Below, piece by piece: positions 39,071 to 50,440 of a stretch of DNA of 64,000 nucleotides. The stretch lies in contig JALDNG010000079.1 of NCBI GenBank assembly GCA_024349245.1, forward strand, positions 836,501-900,500, in the 5' to 3' direction. Under the pieces are notes generated by a model. The model was not told the DNA's origin. It saw only the letters and a list, made by a program, of their open reading frames with translations, and searched no databases. The first letter of the stretch is position 1. Every line of letters begins with the position of its first letter. This DNA is from Neodontobutis hainanensis (taxonomy: Eukaryota; Chordata; Actinopteri; Gobiiformes; Odontobutidae). Both the position numbers and the translations under genes were made by a program.

Positions 39071-41199
39071 AGCAAACCAAGAATGTTTACTCTGTCTAGT
39101 TCTTCTCTCCACGTAAAACATGTTGAATAAAAGCCATACCCTTAAGCTACACTGTACACAGTAGATCAAGTGTAAAAAGTCAAGATGAAGCAAAGAAATG
39201 TAAAGTATTTGTACAGCTCTGTGTCCCTCACTGCTGACAGTCAGTATATTACTCTAGACCACCTGCTCTGAGCTCCTTGCACAGCCTCCATAAAGCAGCA
39301 GATGGACACTGTAAAACACACCATGACCTATGGCTATACACACTGATATGAACACCTTAGCCGCCCATCCACTGTACATTTGATAACTTTTTAAAAACAT
39401 ACCTACATTCAAGCTCACACCTTAGACCTCCCTCAGCGACGTGGGGTTAATATGAGTCACATGTGATACTCAATAGGCCTGATGTGTCCATGTCTTCTGC
39501 CTGGACCCCTGGGAGAGCTGTAAGCCTATCAGCCAGTTAGCCAAGGAAGGAATGTGGCTGTCAACTCATATAACAAGCAACACTCTCACAAGCTCTTCCT
39601 CTGACTTCACAGGCCTCTCTTTTCCTTCTTCTGCTTGACCGTCCCTTCATCTCAACACGAGTATTTCAAGGCTTGTACCTCATCTTCGCCGGGTATCATA
39701 TTGCGCACATTTCAAAAGCTGCTAAGTCATAGCACTGTTGAGTTTTAGAGGCTGAAAGTTGTTTATTACAACGTATTTTTGGTTTTGGACAAATAGCATG
39801 TTAGTCTGGATTTTTATGCATGATACTTTATGCCCTGGAATGTAAAGTATTTTAGCTCAGCGGGGGTTACTGTATAGGCAAACAGGAATATCTTGAAAGG
39901 CTTCATGCTAGTATTTTATGATCTGTTTTTATGTACAGTCTCAGAATTTAATCCCATGTGTGTAGAATAGTAGTATATCATTTTTGTTAAGCCTCAACAC
40001 GTTTCCACTGGAGCACTAGGTGTGTCGTTTTGACTGCCAAGGTTGTGAGTCTTGGGTTACATTTAGAAAAAATGAAGGTTTTGTTACAGTCACAATTTTC
40101 TTTATGATTGAATGTTTCCGGTAATCTCAAGCATAGTGTTAAAAAAAAATATATATATAAAATGAGTTTTAACATCTTTCTCTTTATAAACCCAGTACTT
40201 TCTGCTGGAGGCCCAAGTTTGTGTCCCGGGACAAAGTTTACATTTTGAAGGAGTGAGTTTTTAGAGTTACGTTCGGATGAAAGGAGAGTCCATGCTTACA
40301 GAATTTTCACTGTCAGTATATCATTTTGTAATATGTTATAATGTTTTTGTAATCCCATACAGAGCAGATCAGTGTTAATATGATATTTTCTTGTTTTTCA
40401 AACCTAGCACTTAGTAATTAAAATTGTATTGACTTTGCCCTATATGGAAAGTTTGTGGCTCTGTTGTAAAATCAAGTAGGATGCTTTTGGTTTAACTTTT
40501 TTTTTAATGACTTAAGTATGGATAGATTAAGGTTATACTGAGTTTACCATAAATAATTTATCACAACACAAAATGTTCAGTATTTTATCCGGATTATGTT
40601 ATGTACTTTTTTTGATTTAGCCGTAAGCGTGTGGGATAAATGATATATCTTCTCATTGGATTTTAGGTTGTAATGTCGATACATTTGGGACATTGAGTAG
40701 TAAAGATTAATTCTTTCATTTCCTTAAACAGTTCTACAAAATGTTCCACAAACGTATTTCAATGTCCACTATGTCTTAATAACACTATTATTATTTAAAA
40801 CCATATGTTGACATGTAATTCTTTTTCAAGAGCATAAAGCTAGGTCTGCTGCACACTGTCTGACCTTTGGAGCTATAGACTGCTGTGTATTTTGAGCCGT
40901 AATATGAGCGGCTCACAAGGTGGTATTGTCATTACTTGCCATTCCCCAAGACAAAAAGAAAAATGTTTTCCATCTCAGGGTCTCAAAAAAAGAACCACTG
41001 AAATGGAGGGCTGCTAAGGATTACGTTTTACAGTCAAGATGATTGTGGAGTGGAAAAATTGTCCGCAGTTATCTGTTCCTAACCCCTCTCTCACACTCTG
41101 GTAATGAGGTGAGTGGAGAGCTTTTGTGACGGTGAACGTGATTAGTTGTGGGTGGCTTCCTTCCCTTTTGCCACTGTATGTCTTTCACCTCTCCATCAT

Positions 41200-41300
41200 T
41201 TGTTTTCTCACTCGTCCCTTTCATGTCGTGAGCCTAAACCAATCATGTGTAATTAGACAACTGCGCGGCTGATTGACAGAAGTGCTAGCAATGTGCAGAT
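41200..41300. promoter_or_regulatory. candidate regulatory site with PBX-PREP element and duplicated 23-bp word
   Basis: TGATTGACAG at 41270-41279 is an exact match to the PBX-PREP/MEIS composite site. Upstream lie TAATTAG (homeodomain) at 41250-41256 and a CCAAT-containing 23-bp word at 41229-41251 that recurs at 45512-45534. These motifs sit within about 50 bp. Function is inferred from motifs only. Confidence 0.35.
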
Positions 41301-43199
41301 GTGTTGAAAGGTGCTTTCTGGGGCCTTTTTTGTGTGCTCGCTCTGGCTCGGTTCAGTCAAAGTTCATCTCCTCTTGTCTAAACTGATTTTTCCCTGTAGA
41401 CCTAAATCAACAAATGATCTTTCACTTTGGGAACATGGACACACAAACCTATACACAGGCACTCAACAGCTTACAGAAAGCTGGGAAAAACAATCATGGG
41501 TTTGACTTTTTAAGGTCCCAGCACATTGTCATTTTTTAGTTTCATGTAATTTAATTTATCAGCCAACGGAACATTGCCTGAGGATATTGAATTGAAAATT
41601 TATCAGATGTATGCATTTCAACAGTGAGGAGTGAAATAATGTAAATAGCTATGATTTGGGGTCATGAGCGAGACTGGCTGTGTGAGAAAGTCTCCCAGGC
41701 AGATAAATCAAAAGTGAAACCCCAAAGAGAGCACAGAGAATAAAAGAAGTTGACACAAAGAGAGATTACATGTGATTTCTCAGGTAGAAAAGACTTCTGT
41801 ACTGCTTTCACATGTCAGCATTGTGCAAGTGCTGCAGTTGTGACATCGGGTGTCAAAGTTTGTACGGCTTGAGAACATGAAGAATGGCTGTTCCTTGGCT
41901 TTTCTTACACATTTGTCCTATTTCAAGATTGTTGAGTTCATGTCATTGGCTAAAAACTTGCCAAGACTTAACAATAGCTTACATTTTTTTTAAATACATC
42001 ATAAAACAAGACAAAGCATTCTTAGTTAGGAGCCAAATCATTTTGTACGTAATATTTTGATCCTCTTATTTCCTTTTTCACTAACATTGAGATAGAAGTA
42101 TTACTTTACACGATAAAGCTCAAGGGTAAGGAATGTTTGGGTCTAGTAAGAATGTTTCTATTGACTTCCATTTAAACATTTTCACAAAAAAACAAGCCAT
42201 TTATTCACACAGTCTTTTTTGGAAAAGATTATTCCCTTTTCTCAATGTCTGGCTGTAATTATTTGCCCTGCCAAAACATGATTTTCAGATAAATAACAAC
42301 ACTGACTGGGGCTGTGATGTTATAGAATGATTTTGAAACTATGTATGAACTAAACAAAACTAAAAGTTAATAAAACATCCTGCAACCAAAAGGTTTTGGT
42401 TGGTGTACTTAAACCCCCATTTTACCTATTCTTTGTTTGTGTATGCGTTTTGTTTTAGAAAAGTCTATTTTCCAAAGTTAAGCAAGCGTTATTCTGAGGC
42501 AGCTGTACAGTATTTTACTTTCTGACCAATGCACATTTAAAGTTGAAGTAAACTACTTACTTGCAGCTTCCCAGGCATATAGCCAGTTTCTGTTGGTGAC
42601 ATCCCTGTTTATTGGTCCAGTATTTCTTTACTGTCTATGGTTAATTATCTCTGTGTTCAATTTCACCCTGATGCTAAGGTAGTTCCACAAATTCAATTCT
42701 GTGGCTGCACATTGAAAAGTTTCTCGTTCTATTAAGTCACACTTATTCGACCGGTTAGATGACCGACATTGCTGTGCTCCCACCTTCCACCTTCCTCTTC
42801 TGTGTCTTTCTCTTTCGCTCAGGTTAGCTATCTCTCCCTGTCCTCCTCGCTTTCATTCTGCAGCCGCCGGTGCACAGCTCAGAGAAGTGGCTGATGGGAG
42901 TTCAGTGGGTACAGTGTGTGTCTCTCCCACTCGCTCACTCGGCTTGTGTATGTGTGTCCGAGTGTTCGCAACAGCAATGTCACTGGGCTGTGTAATTGAA
43001 ATGGAAATGAGCCAATCAGCGACTGCAGTGGTGTGCCACCTTAGCCCAGCGTTTGCTTCAGCGTTTCATTCTGGCGCTGTTGTGTTTGTGACTTGCTTTT
43101 TCTGTGGACACATGCCAGCAATCGTTGGCCCCTCATTCAGATCCGCCGGGGCCAGAGGAGGCAGTGTAAAATCAGCTGGTAATAACGATTATCTCCGTT

Positions 43200-43530
43200 C
43201 CCCGACTTCACTCCCTGGCCTAATTACTCACTGACTAACCCACGCTCAGTGTCCAGATGATTTCACCGGCTTTGTGTTGCGACCTGCAGCTCAGTGGCAT
43301 AACAAAGACATGCAATTACCATCATTAGCCTGCCATCCGACTTCGCTCATAATTACCTATTTTATTGCTAGTGCTGCTACAATTTCTCCTGAGATTGGAA
43401 ACATATCTCACTCACAATGCTGCCAGAAGAATTGTGCTGTAAACATGAAGTTTGTCAGCCTCATCAAGAAAGCATGGCTGCACTCATTACATGGGGTCAT
43501 AACTTGTATTTTTAGTATTCAGCGTGAATC
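43200..43530. promoter_or_regulatory. candidate intronic enhancer block
   Basis: TAATTA occurs at 43221-43226 and 43350-43355. AACAAAG (SOX) at 43301-43307 is directly followed by ATGCAATTA (POU/homeodomain-like) at 43310-43318, an arrangement reminiscent of SOX-POU composite sites. The region is complex and nearly free of simple repeat. Conservation is untested. Confidence 0.33.
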
Positions 43531-44627
43531 CTCCTTTCAGTTGTTTGAATGCTGACCAATTTATTCTACTTGGAGAGTCACATACACAAGAGACCGGCTA
43601 ATTTAGATTCACTCTGTGTTCTTCTGGGTCATTCAGAGTGTGTATCTTGCTTTTAATACTCTTTGTGAACACACAGCCTTGATTTAGAGTCTATTGCTGT
43701 ATATTTAAACATATAGAGTAGCATATAAAACTAAAGATAAGATGGTAGTGGAAGTTTTATCGTTGATTGGCCACAACTATTAAGCTTAAGATTGAAAAGT
43801 TAAAAAGCTCACAAAAATCCATCTTGAACTGCTCCAAGCGAAGGACCATACTCTGGCCTAACCGGCTCGTTGTGCCCAAAGAAGTGCTGACAGGTCTGGG
43901 CTTGTTTTAGCGTCTGTTGCAAACATTAAACAAAATAGCTCTGCTCTGATTGGATAAAACACCGACCAGGTATTCATTTAAAGGACTTGCCCTTCTGCAA
44001 ACATTCCCAGATGGTACTGTGGAACAGACTGTTCTGTGGAGTCAGCTAACACACCTAGGCAGCTGCAGTAAATGGTGAAAGCCCCATCGTTTTACAGATA
44101 AGACAGTTGACAACAAAAATTTGTCCCAATAGTATATTTTACTTTATTATATTGTATTCATAAAACAGTATTGGCTGACTCATTAATGGCAGCTGCCCCA
44201 AAATGCACAGTTGCAGTAAAAAATACAAACCCCACCTCCTTTTATGTAAGGCAGCTAAAACAAAAAAGAAAACAGATTTTAATTATGTCGTGTTATGCTT
44301 ATTAATCACTATTGGCAGAAGGATCATAGCTTCAATCTAGTCAACCTACACAACTGTTTTTGTTTTATGTTTGTTAGATTTTACGTGGCTTCTTATCACG
44401 GTGCACAAACTTGTTTGTATATAGAAATGTTTTATGGCACATGTTTTGATGACAGTCAATACGTAATGGAATAGAACATTAGAGAAACTGGGTGCACATG
44501 CTGTTATATCACACACTTCCAAATTCACAACATTTTAATGGCCCACGTATGAATAACTCCAGCAAAGATTTGGATCCACCAGTCTAACACTTTCTTCCAT
44601 ATTCCATCCAGCTGCATGCTTTTTGTT

Positions 44628-44629
<2 letters not shown>

Positions 44630-44715
<86 letters not shown>
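44630..44715 (+). repeat. CA microsatellite, about 43 units
   Basis: An uninterrupted CA run of 86 bp. It is expected to be highly polymorphic and prone to assembly-length error. Open frames through it on both strands are artefacts. Confidence 0.98.
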
Positions 44716-44716
<1 letters not shown>

Positions 44717-45511
44717 CCTCCTCTCAGTTTTGGAAGATTTCTCTCTCCAACTGTCTGTTTCTCACCCTCACTGTGTTACTCACTCGGTGCCATTAGCAGC
44801 TTCTGGCCTGTCTCACTACAGTCCCCCTGCCAATGTGCCAGGGAGCCCACTGCACTGATAACATAATGTACCTGCATGGATGTGTGTGTGTGCGCTTGGA
44901 CGCATTACATGTTACAAATGCCTGTCCTGTCCCTTTTTTATGTGCTCACTCACCCAAACATCCTGCGCTTCATTTGCAGGCAGGACCATGAGCCACTATA
45001 GTGACTGCTGAGGCAGGGAGAGAAGGGCAGCCTCTGGTAGCACATTGGGGGGACGTGACCATTAAGTCAGTGACATTTTAAAGCAGTGAGAGAGATACAT
45101 GGCTCTACTTGGACCTCTGCAGACATGTTTTAAATGAGATGTTACAGATGAACCGCTCTGCGCCTACTTTGTAAACACTCTGACATTGGTATTTACCTCA
45201 CAGCGGTGAACACAAAACTAACCTTTCATGCAAGCTCACGCAGCCGCATGCACCGAAATGAATATACAGAGCAGACCAGTGGACAGGCTGTAATGAGAAA
45301 AGGCTAGGGTTTCATTTGTAGCATGATTATTACATTAACCATTGGATTAGACTGACTGAAATCACGTATCAACAGGGTATATCTACAAAAAAATCATTAG
45401 AGGATGTTTAGATCTTTGGTAGAAACACATGTTATTCAATATTAATACATGCTTTTCCACACTTACCGAACTAAAATCACGAATTATTACATCTAAAGTC
45501 ACAATATAGAA

Positions 45512-45534
45512 TGAGCCTAAACCAATCATGTGTA
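45512..45534 (+). repeat. second copy of a 23-bp word also at 41229-41251
   Basis: TGAGCCTAAACCAATCATGT and the following GTA are identical to 41229-41251, in the same orientation, 4283 bp apart. Flanking bases do not match. By chance a shared 23-mer is very unlikely in a 64-kb window, so the two copies are probably related by descent or are fragments of one repeat. Confidence 0.9.
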
Positions 45535-45654
45535 CGTTAGTGATCATGTTTCTAGTATATACTGTACAGCCCATTTGCATTAGCATTAAAACAATGTAGT
45601 AAAATTAATAAAAACTACTTGGCTCTACTAAATGCAGTTTTGAGAGAGAACATC

Positions 45655-45695
45655 TCTTTAGGGCCCCCATGCCCCTCTCCTAGATCCGCCCATGT
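45655..45695 (-). mobile_element. possible end of a hAT-like DNA transposon (fragment)
   Basis: On the minus strand the run CATGGGCGGATCTAGGAG then AGGGGCATGGGGGCCC resembles the termini of common fish elements that start CAGTGGCGGATCTAG. I found no second end or target duplication, so only a fragment can be claimed. Recognition is from memory of the terminus. Confidence 0.35.
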
Positions 45696-45859
45696 GTGAT
45701 AAATGTGTCTCTGTGATTCTTATTCTGCTGCAGTTCCTCTGCTGCAAATGTAAATATCAGTCAAGCAGAATAAACTCACAAATGAAAAGGTAAGCTCAGG
45801 AAAATGCATTATTTCGGGTCAAAACAGCTTGGAATAAAAAGCCAAGCTGTGAAGAGAGC

Positions 45860-46080
45860 ACGCAAATAGGTGGGTGGAATGACTTTGACGGGGGGCCATT
45901 GTGCAGCTCTTAAAGATGCCATTATTGTCAATCAATTGAAATCGCATTACTTTTTCCTCTCTCTTATAACAGCAGCATAATTTGTTTTAGAAAATGGCCC
46001 TTATAATCTCGTTCTCCCTCATTCAAGACAGCCATGAATCTTTAAGTACATGTAGATGAGAGTGACTGCAAAGATTGGAG
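45860..46080. promoter_or_regulatory. candidate intronic enhancer block
   Basis: CCATTATTGTCAATCAATTG at 45919-45938 combines a SOX-type ATTGT core with TCAATCAATT (45928-45937), whose TGATTGA reading is PBX/HOX-like. CGCATTA follows at about 45943. The block lies about 1.8 kb before exon 2 and contains no simple repeat. Motif-based inference only. Confidence 0.28.
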
Positions 46081-47830
46081 AGAGAAATGGCTGGCTGCTG
46101 GTGGTGTGCAGCTTCAGTATGGTAATCCAGAGGCTCCAAAGTCATTGCGGATGAAATGATTTTAGCCTGTTATACGCTCCTGTCCCTTGTGGGGTTTGAG
46201 GAGCACTTCTTGTATCAGCGGAAGTAGTGCTTTTCAATTAAAAGTTTAGTTTGAAGTCTTGTCAGATTGCACACTTAACGTATTAAAGTCTCCATTGACC
46301 CTGTGTCAAGCCCCGCCCATAGCCCCGCCCCTCTTGGTTACTGTAGCTATGGGTAGACTAACTCCACCTCCTCACCATTGAAATTGAGACCAATCTTCTG
46401 TTTGTCTGAAATTAGCCTTGGTTGCTTTAGCTTCTTCCATGTTTCCTAGCTGTTTTAAAGCTAATTACAAAGTTTGTCTGATCAAAGAACAGAGTCCTCA
46501 GTTACTTTTTAGTAACTAAGGCACTGAGCCGTGTGATTGGTCGGTCAGTAATCAGAAGGCCCCTGGTTTCTGGGTGGCACAGTCTCATGTAGGCTTAGCT
46601 GGCTGCCTTCCCAGGAACAATACAGGTGTGCATTTTATTCTCCGCAAAGACATCCCTGACCTCCGTCTTAGGGTCATGACAGTCCAGACAACGGCACAAA
46701 CCACACAGTCAGGAGCTGGACTTTAATTTCAGGAGCCGTAAAAATTCCACAGGTGAATAGTGTGTGTGTTTGACATTGCACGGCCTTGTGATGAATCTGC
46801 CTCGATGTATTACAGCCCTCTGACCCTCTGCGACCGATTCTAGATCACTGCAGTTGTAAAGATGCCCTCAGAGACAGCCAGACTGATCATGACATTTACT
46901 AGCTGTCCAGCTCCTGCACTGATTCTTCTGATAAAAATGATTTTCCCATGAGCTTTTTTAAACTGTAAACTTCTCACTGATTAAAAGACTTTGGAAATAA
47001 GATTTAGGATCAACAGACCGAACATGGTCACTTTAGAAACTGTTTAAAATTTAATGCTCTTTTTAATGTTTGAAAATGACTTTATTTATTTAAGACAAAA
47101 CATACTCTACAGTGGGAAGGAAAGTAAACATGTTTCTGTGAGCTTTTTGCTAAAACTAAAAACTACTGATGTCTATGCATCAATGATAACCTGGCTTTAT
47201 TTGCTCATGTTGCCATATCTCTGTTTTGTGTTACCTGCATTTTAGATTTTTGACACAGATATTTGGGGCTGTCTTGCTATAAGTTATTGAGTTTTTGAAC
47301 AACAACATCTGGTGTGTTAACCAGTCACTCATAAACCCAATTGGCAAAGTCAGACAAACAACAAACCAATTGTATACAAATCATTTCATTACAAATTGTT
47401 TTTCCTTGTAATGACTTTTTATCGGTTTTAATCAAGAAGTTTTGTTGATCTTTCTGGGACTAGAATAATTCCACTTGCGAACCTTTGAGAAGTTGTTCTG
47501 CTGCGTGACTGTGTGTGAGTAAATATGTGTTGCAATGATCGATTTATATGTAAACCATCCCTTCAAAGATTTTTTGGAGCCGGAAGATGAGAACCATGCT
47601 GTTTGTAAATTTCTTCGTTACACTGAAAGAAGGCAGGGATTCAAACCTGTATTGCCAGTCATGTGCTGCATATGAATCATATTTTCTCCGTAATAATTAA
47701 GGGGTGATTGTGTGTCAAGTCACAGATATTTATATTTATAGGCATATAATTAGTCTTGTAAATGCATTTAATTAAAGGTGGAGGTGGTTAACTTCTTTTG
47801 GGCTTGGCATTTATGTTCTTATAAGTAAAC

Positions 47831-47855
47831 TTATCTCTATCCTCTGTCCATCCAG
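47831..47855 (+). other. efna5: splice acceptor of efna5 exon 2
   Basis: A pyrimidine-rich tract of about 25 bases ends in CCATCCAG immediately before the exon. The AG at 47854-47855 leaves the exon starting with the last base of a split codon, the same phase as ephrin-A exon 2. No single branch point stands out; a TTAAC lies further upstream near 47788. Confidence 0.9.
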
Positions 47856-48148
47856 GTTCCATCGTGGGGACTACCACATTGACGTGTGCATAAATGACTA
47901 CCTGGATGTCTACTGTCCCCACTATGAAGACACGGTGCCTGAGGAGCGGACGGAGCGCTACGTCCTGTACATGGTCAACTACGACGGCTACAGTACGTGC
48001 GACCACACGGCCAAGGGCTTTAAACGCTGGGAGTGCAACAGGCCGCACTCCCCAAACGGACCCCTCAAGTTCTCGGAGAAGTTCCAACTCTTCACGCCTT
48101 TCTCCTTGGGCTTTGAGTTCAGACCGGGCCGAGAATACTACTACATTT
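47856..48148 (+). CDS. efna5: ephrin-A5, internal coding exon (exon 2) encoding most of the Eph receptor-binding domain
   Basis: Ephrin-A5 is a GPI-anchored cell-surface ligand for Eph receptor tyrosine kinases, used in repulsive axon guidance and tissue boundaries. The exon is 293 bp: the last base of a split Arg codon, 97 whole codons beginning FHRGDYHIDV, and the first base of a codon expected to be Ser. Visible hallmarks are the INDYLDVYCPHYED segment, VLYMVNYDGY, STCDHTAKGFKRWECNRPHS, and the receptor-binding G-H loop FQLFTPFSLGFEF near the end. Four Cys are present (VCIN, VYCP, STCD, WECN); in the human protein as I recall it, three form the two domain disulfides, with one partner in exon 3. 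Against human ephrin-A5 from memory I count about nine substitutions, mostly conservative. Ephrin-A2 and A3 lack the DVCINDYLDV...EDTVPEERTERYV pattern. The reading frame stays open through the donor, so the true end is set by the splice site. Teleosts often keep two co-orthologues (efna5a, efna5b); one exon does not let me choose. The long minus-strand open frame across it is a shadow. Confidence 0.96.
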
Positions 48149-48156
48149 GTGAGTAT
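48149..48156 (+). other. efna5: splice donor of efna5 exon 2
   Basis: GTGAGTAT directly follows the codons for YYYI plus one base. It matches the GTRAGT donor consensus. The position gives the exon its 293-bp length and leaves a phase that fits the Ser codon at the start of exon 3 in known ephrin-A5 genes. Confidence 0.92.
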
Positions 48157-48490
48157 CACCATTGCAAGCTTTTGTGTCACATGGCTGTTGTAAAAGCAGA
48201 AAAACAGAAAGTGTCTTAGTTGGGGACTTTTTATACTTGGTCTTAATAATTACATTTGTGGGTTGGGAGTAACAGATAATTATTGTGACACATATTATAT
48301 GCTTATGTTTTGGTACAGATTAGCTTCTATATAGCAGTAGTTAACATAAATACCTCAGATACAACTCAATATGGAATAGACAGTAGGAAATTCTCAATAC
48401 CACTTTATACTAAACAAGTACAAGTAAACTTAAGTACTTACTGACAGCACAGTGCAGATATGTTGTCATCATGAAATAATGTAAATCAAA

Positions 48491-48512
48491 TTATTATTAT
48501 TATTATTATTAT
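48491..48512 (+). repeat. TTA microsatellite
   Basis: About seven TTA units followed by a T run, roughly 340 bp after the exon 2 donor. Confidence 0.95.
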
Positions 48513-50079
48513 TTTTTGTGCCTCTGGGTCATCTTTACAAGCTGAACATTCTTATCCATAAAAAAATCTTTATAAGCCGACAAGGTCTTAACCTCTTGGT
48601 AATTTTTGTATTTTTTTCACAGATTATTTAACAGTTTTCCTCTGTTAAAGTAAAAAAAGTAAAGTCAGCAGCACACAGCACATTTAAGGATTACTGAAAA
48701 CTATGTGCTAACCACATGGCATTTTTTCCGTACATCTTTTATATAGTTTACACTGTAGCAACATGCATTTTGTTCCCTACAGGGAGTCCCTCTGTATGAT
48801 ATTTGTCCTCAAAACATGTGAACACGTTTTCTCTGAACACACACACCTCTCTGCCATGTTTTCAAATCTTTGCTACTGAGCTTTGAGAGTTAGAGAAACC
48901 TTTGCAGACGCTTTCAGCTAAGCTTTTCACACTGCTCTCATCGCTCGTGGAAAACTCTTTCCTAAAATGGCAATGGAATTCACAGGAGGAAAGCTAAATT
49001 GAGACAGTTTCAAAGTTATAGCTCAGCTGCACAATACTGCTTTGTTCCAAAAGGAGTGTCCTCGCAATGTTATGTGCCTGTTGCGCTCATGTTAGTTGTT
49101 AAGTTGTCCACTTCTTGGCGTAGGAACTGAGTCAAAGTGAGTTCATCTGAAGTTGAAGCTCCGGGGAAATTTGGTTTTATCAAAGCAAGGTGATGGAGTG
49201 GAATTGAGTGGAGTTTGTCCTCCCACCACACACACTATTCGCATACGGGAGATGGAAAAGTCACTGTCAGTAGGCGTAGCCACTTTTACTCCTATTTGTC
49301 ACAGTGATGTGCTGATAATACAAAATGGGAAGTTTTCATGTGCGTGGTAGTAGAATAGCGTTTCAATTGATACATTATTGCTTCGGCTGTTGTTATAGAG
49401 GAGCCTCCACTTACTGAGCCCACTCATGTTTACTGTCAATAGCAAAGCTCTATAAAATCCTTCTCAGTGTGGAGGCATCACGTTTTGACAATCACCAACA
49501 GTGTTCAGAAATGCAGCTGGGGTATGTGTAACAGTTAAGGTGTATAAAAAAAAACTAGCCTGTGGTGTTAATTCAGCTCAAGGTGGCTTTTCAACCACTA
49601 TCTTGATATTTACTCTCTGTTAGAAAGTGCATCGAATGGGAGCAGAGCTGATCCCCTTCCACAGCTTCACACAGGCCAAGATCTCTTTTCCAAATTGGCA
49701 CTTTTTAGTTGACCTGACAGATACCCCAGCACTTCTGCCCTTATTCATTTCATGCATCACTCTCTACTCCTATCATGGTATCATTTAGAGTGAGATGAAA
49801 CCCAAAACAAATAAAATATCTGCACTTGTTTCTGTGATGAAGAGTCGCTTTCTCTCCATCTAAACAAATAGCTTTTAATGTTTTCCGCAAGACTTTTAAC
49901 AACTGGATATAAAAGTCATTTTTTTATTGCCAATTTGCATCGTCATTTTTAATTTGAAGAGAGAAATGCACAAAGTTAGGAGCTAGATAGGGGTTAGCGA
50001 AGGGTTATGAGATTCATCCACTTTCCAAGTCTCTATTTCAACATTTTTTTTTTTTTTTTGCGATTCCTGTTGAGAGATG

Positions 50080-50440
50080 CTTGTCCTAAGGGCTGGATTA
50101 AATTACACTGCGACCGACAGGGCTTCCATGAACACATCCATTTTGCAGCAGCGTGCCATATTGGTTTAGTGGCCGCGGCTTCATTGGCTATTGAATGATT
50201 CGAGCGTCTCTGGCTACTGTGGCGGATATTAAAGTCATCTACCATGAAGTTGTCGCACATGTGATTTCCCACTGCCATTGTGTCCATTTGGAATGTCCAC
50301 ACATACAGAAGGAAGATGGCCGCTGATGGATTAGACAGCCTCTTTAGGGGACACTCCAGAGCTGAGAGACCTAGTGGCATTACTCCACCTGCCAATACTT
50401 TGACAGGATCTGTTTTCGTGATCATCAGAAAGGCATCCTC
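50080..50440. promoter_or_regulatory. complex block open on both strands, possible conserved non-coding element
   Basis: This stretch is complex, repeat-free and relatively GC-rich. It is open for 130 codons on the minus strand (50033-50425) and partly overlaps an 81-codon plus-strand frame (50280-50525). Neither translation shows a family, signal peptide or splice structure that I recognise. A non-coding conserved element or an unknown lncRNA exon are both possible; a coding exon is less likely. Confidence 0.22.

Larger units (their letters stand above)
39071..44629 (+). other. efna5 intron 1 portion, no gene seen
   Basis: No exon or RNA gene was found. At about 40003-40060 a tRNA-like run (GAGCACTAGGTGTGTCGTTT then GTTGTGAGTCTTGGGTTACA) may be a SINE-head remnant. 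TTAAAGTTGAAGTAAAC at about 42540 resembles a MITE end but has no partner. Candidate regulatory blocks at 41200-41300 and 43200-43530 are listed separately. Confidence 0.5.
44716..47830 (+). other. efna5 intron 1, last portion before exon 2
   Basis: No other exon or RNA gene was found. A tandem of AGCCCCGCCCAT-like 12-mers lies at 46309-46332. tRNA-like remnants may lie at 46515-46580 and, on the minus strand (GGTTTGAATCCCTGCC), at about 47630-47650. TTAAAGGTGGAG at 47772 resembles a MITE end but lacks a partner. The second copy of the 23-bp word is at 45512-45534. Confidence 0.5.

Noticed and set aside
44525..44858. Open frames with runs of VCVC or THTH
   Set aside because: They are translations of the CA microsatellite and have no coding meaning.
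46309..46332. Promoter based on two GC boxes
   Set aside because: The two CCCCGCCC words form a 12-bp tandem and there is no CpG-island context or downstream first exon.
46515..46580. SINE head with tRNA-like words
   Set aside because: Only a loose resemblance to box A and box B; no core or tail follows.
47772..47790. MITE end TTAAAGGTGGAGG just before exon 2
   Set aside because: It resembles the 20.5-kb element's end, but no inverted partner or second TTAA at a plausible distance was found.
47788..48180. 130-codon minus-strand open frame over the ephrin exon
   Set aside because: It is antisense to a clearly recognisable ephrin-A5 exon. Its openness follows from the codon bias of the real gene.
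48149..48219. Extension of the ephrin frame beyond 48148
   Set aside because: The frame remains open by chance into the intron. A consensus donor at 48149 and the conserved 293-bp exon length place the end at 48148.
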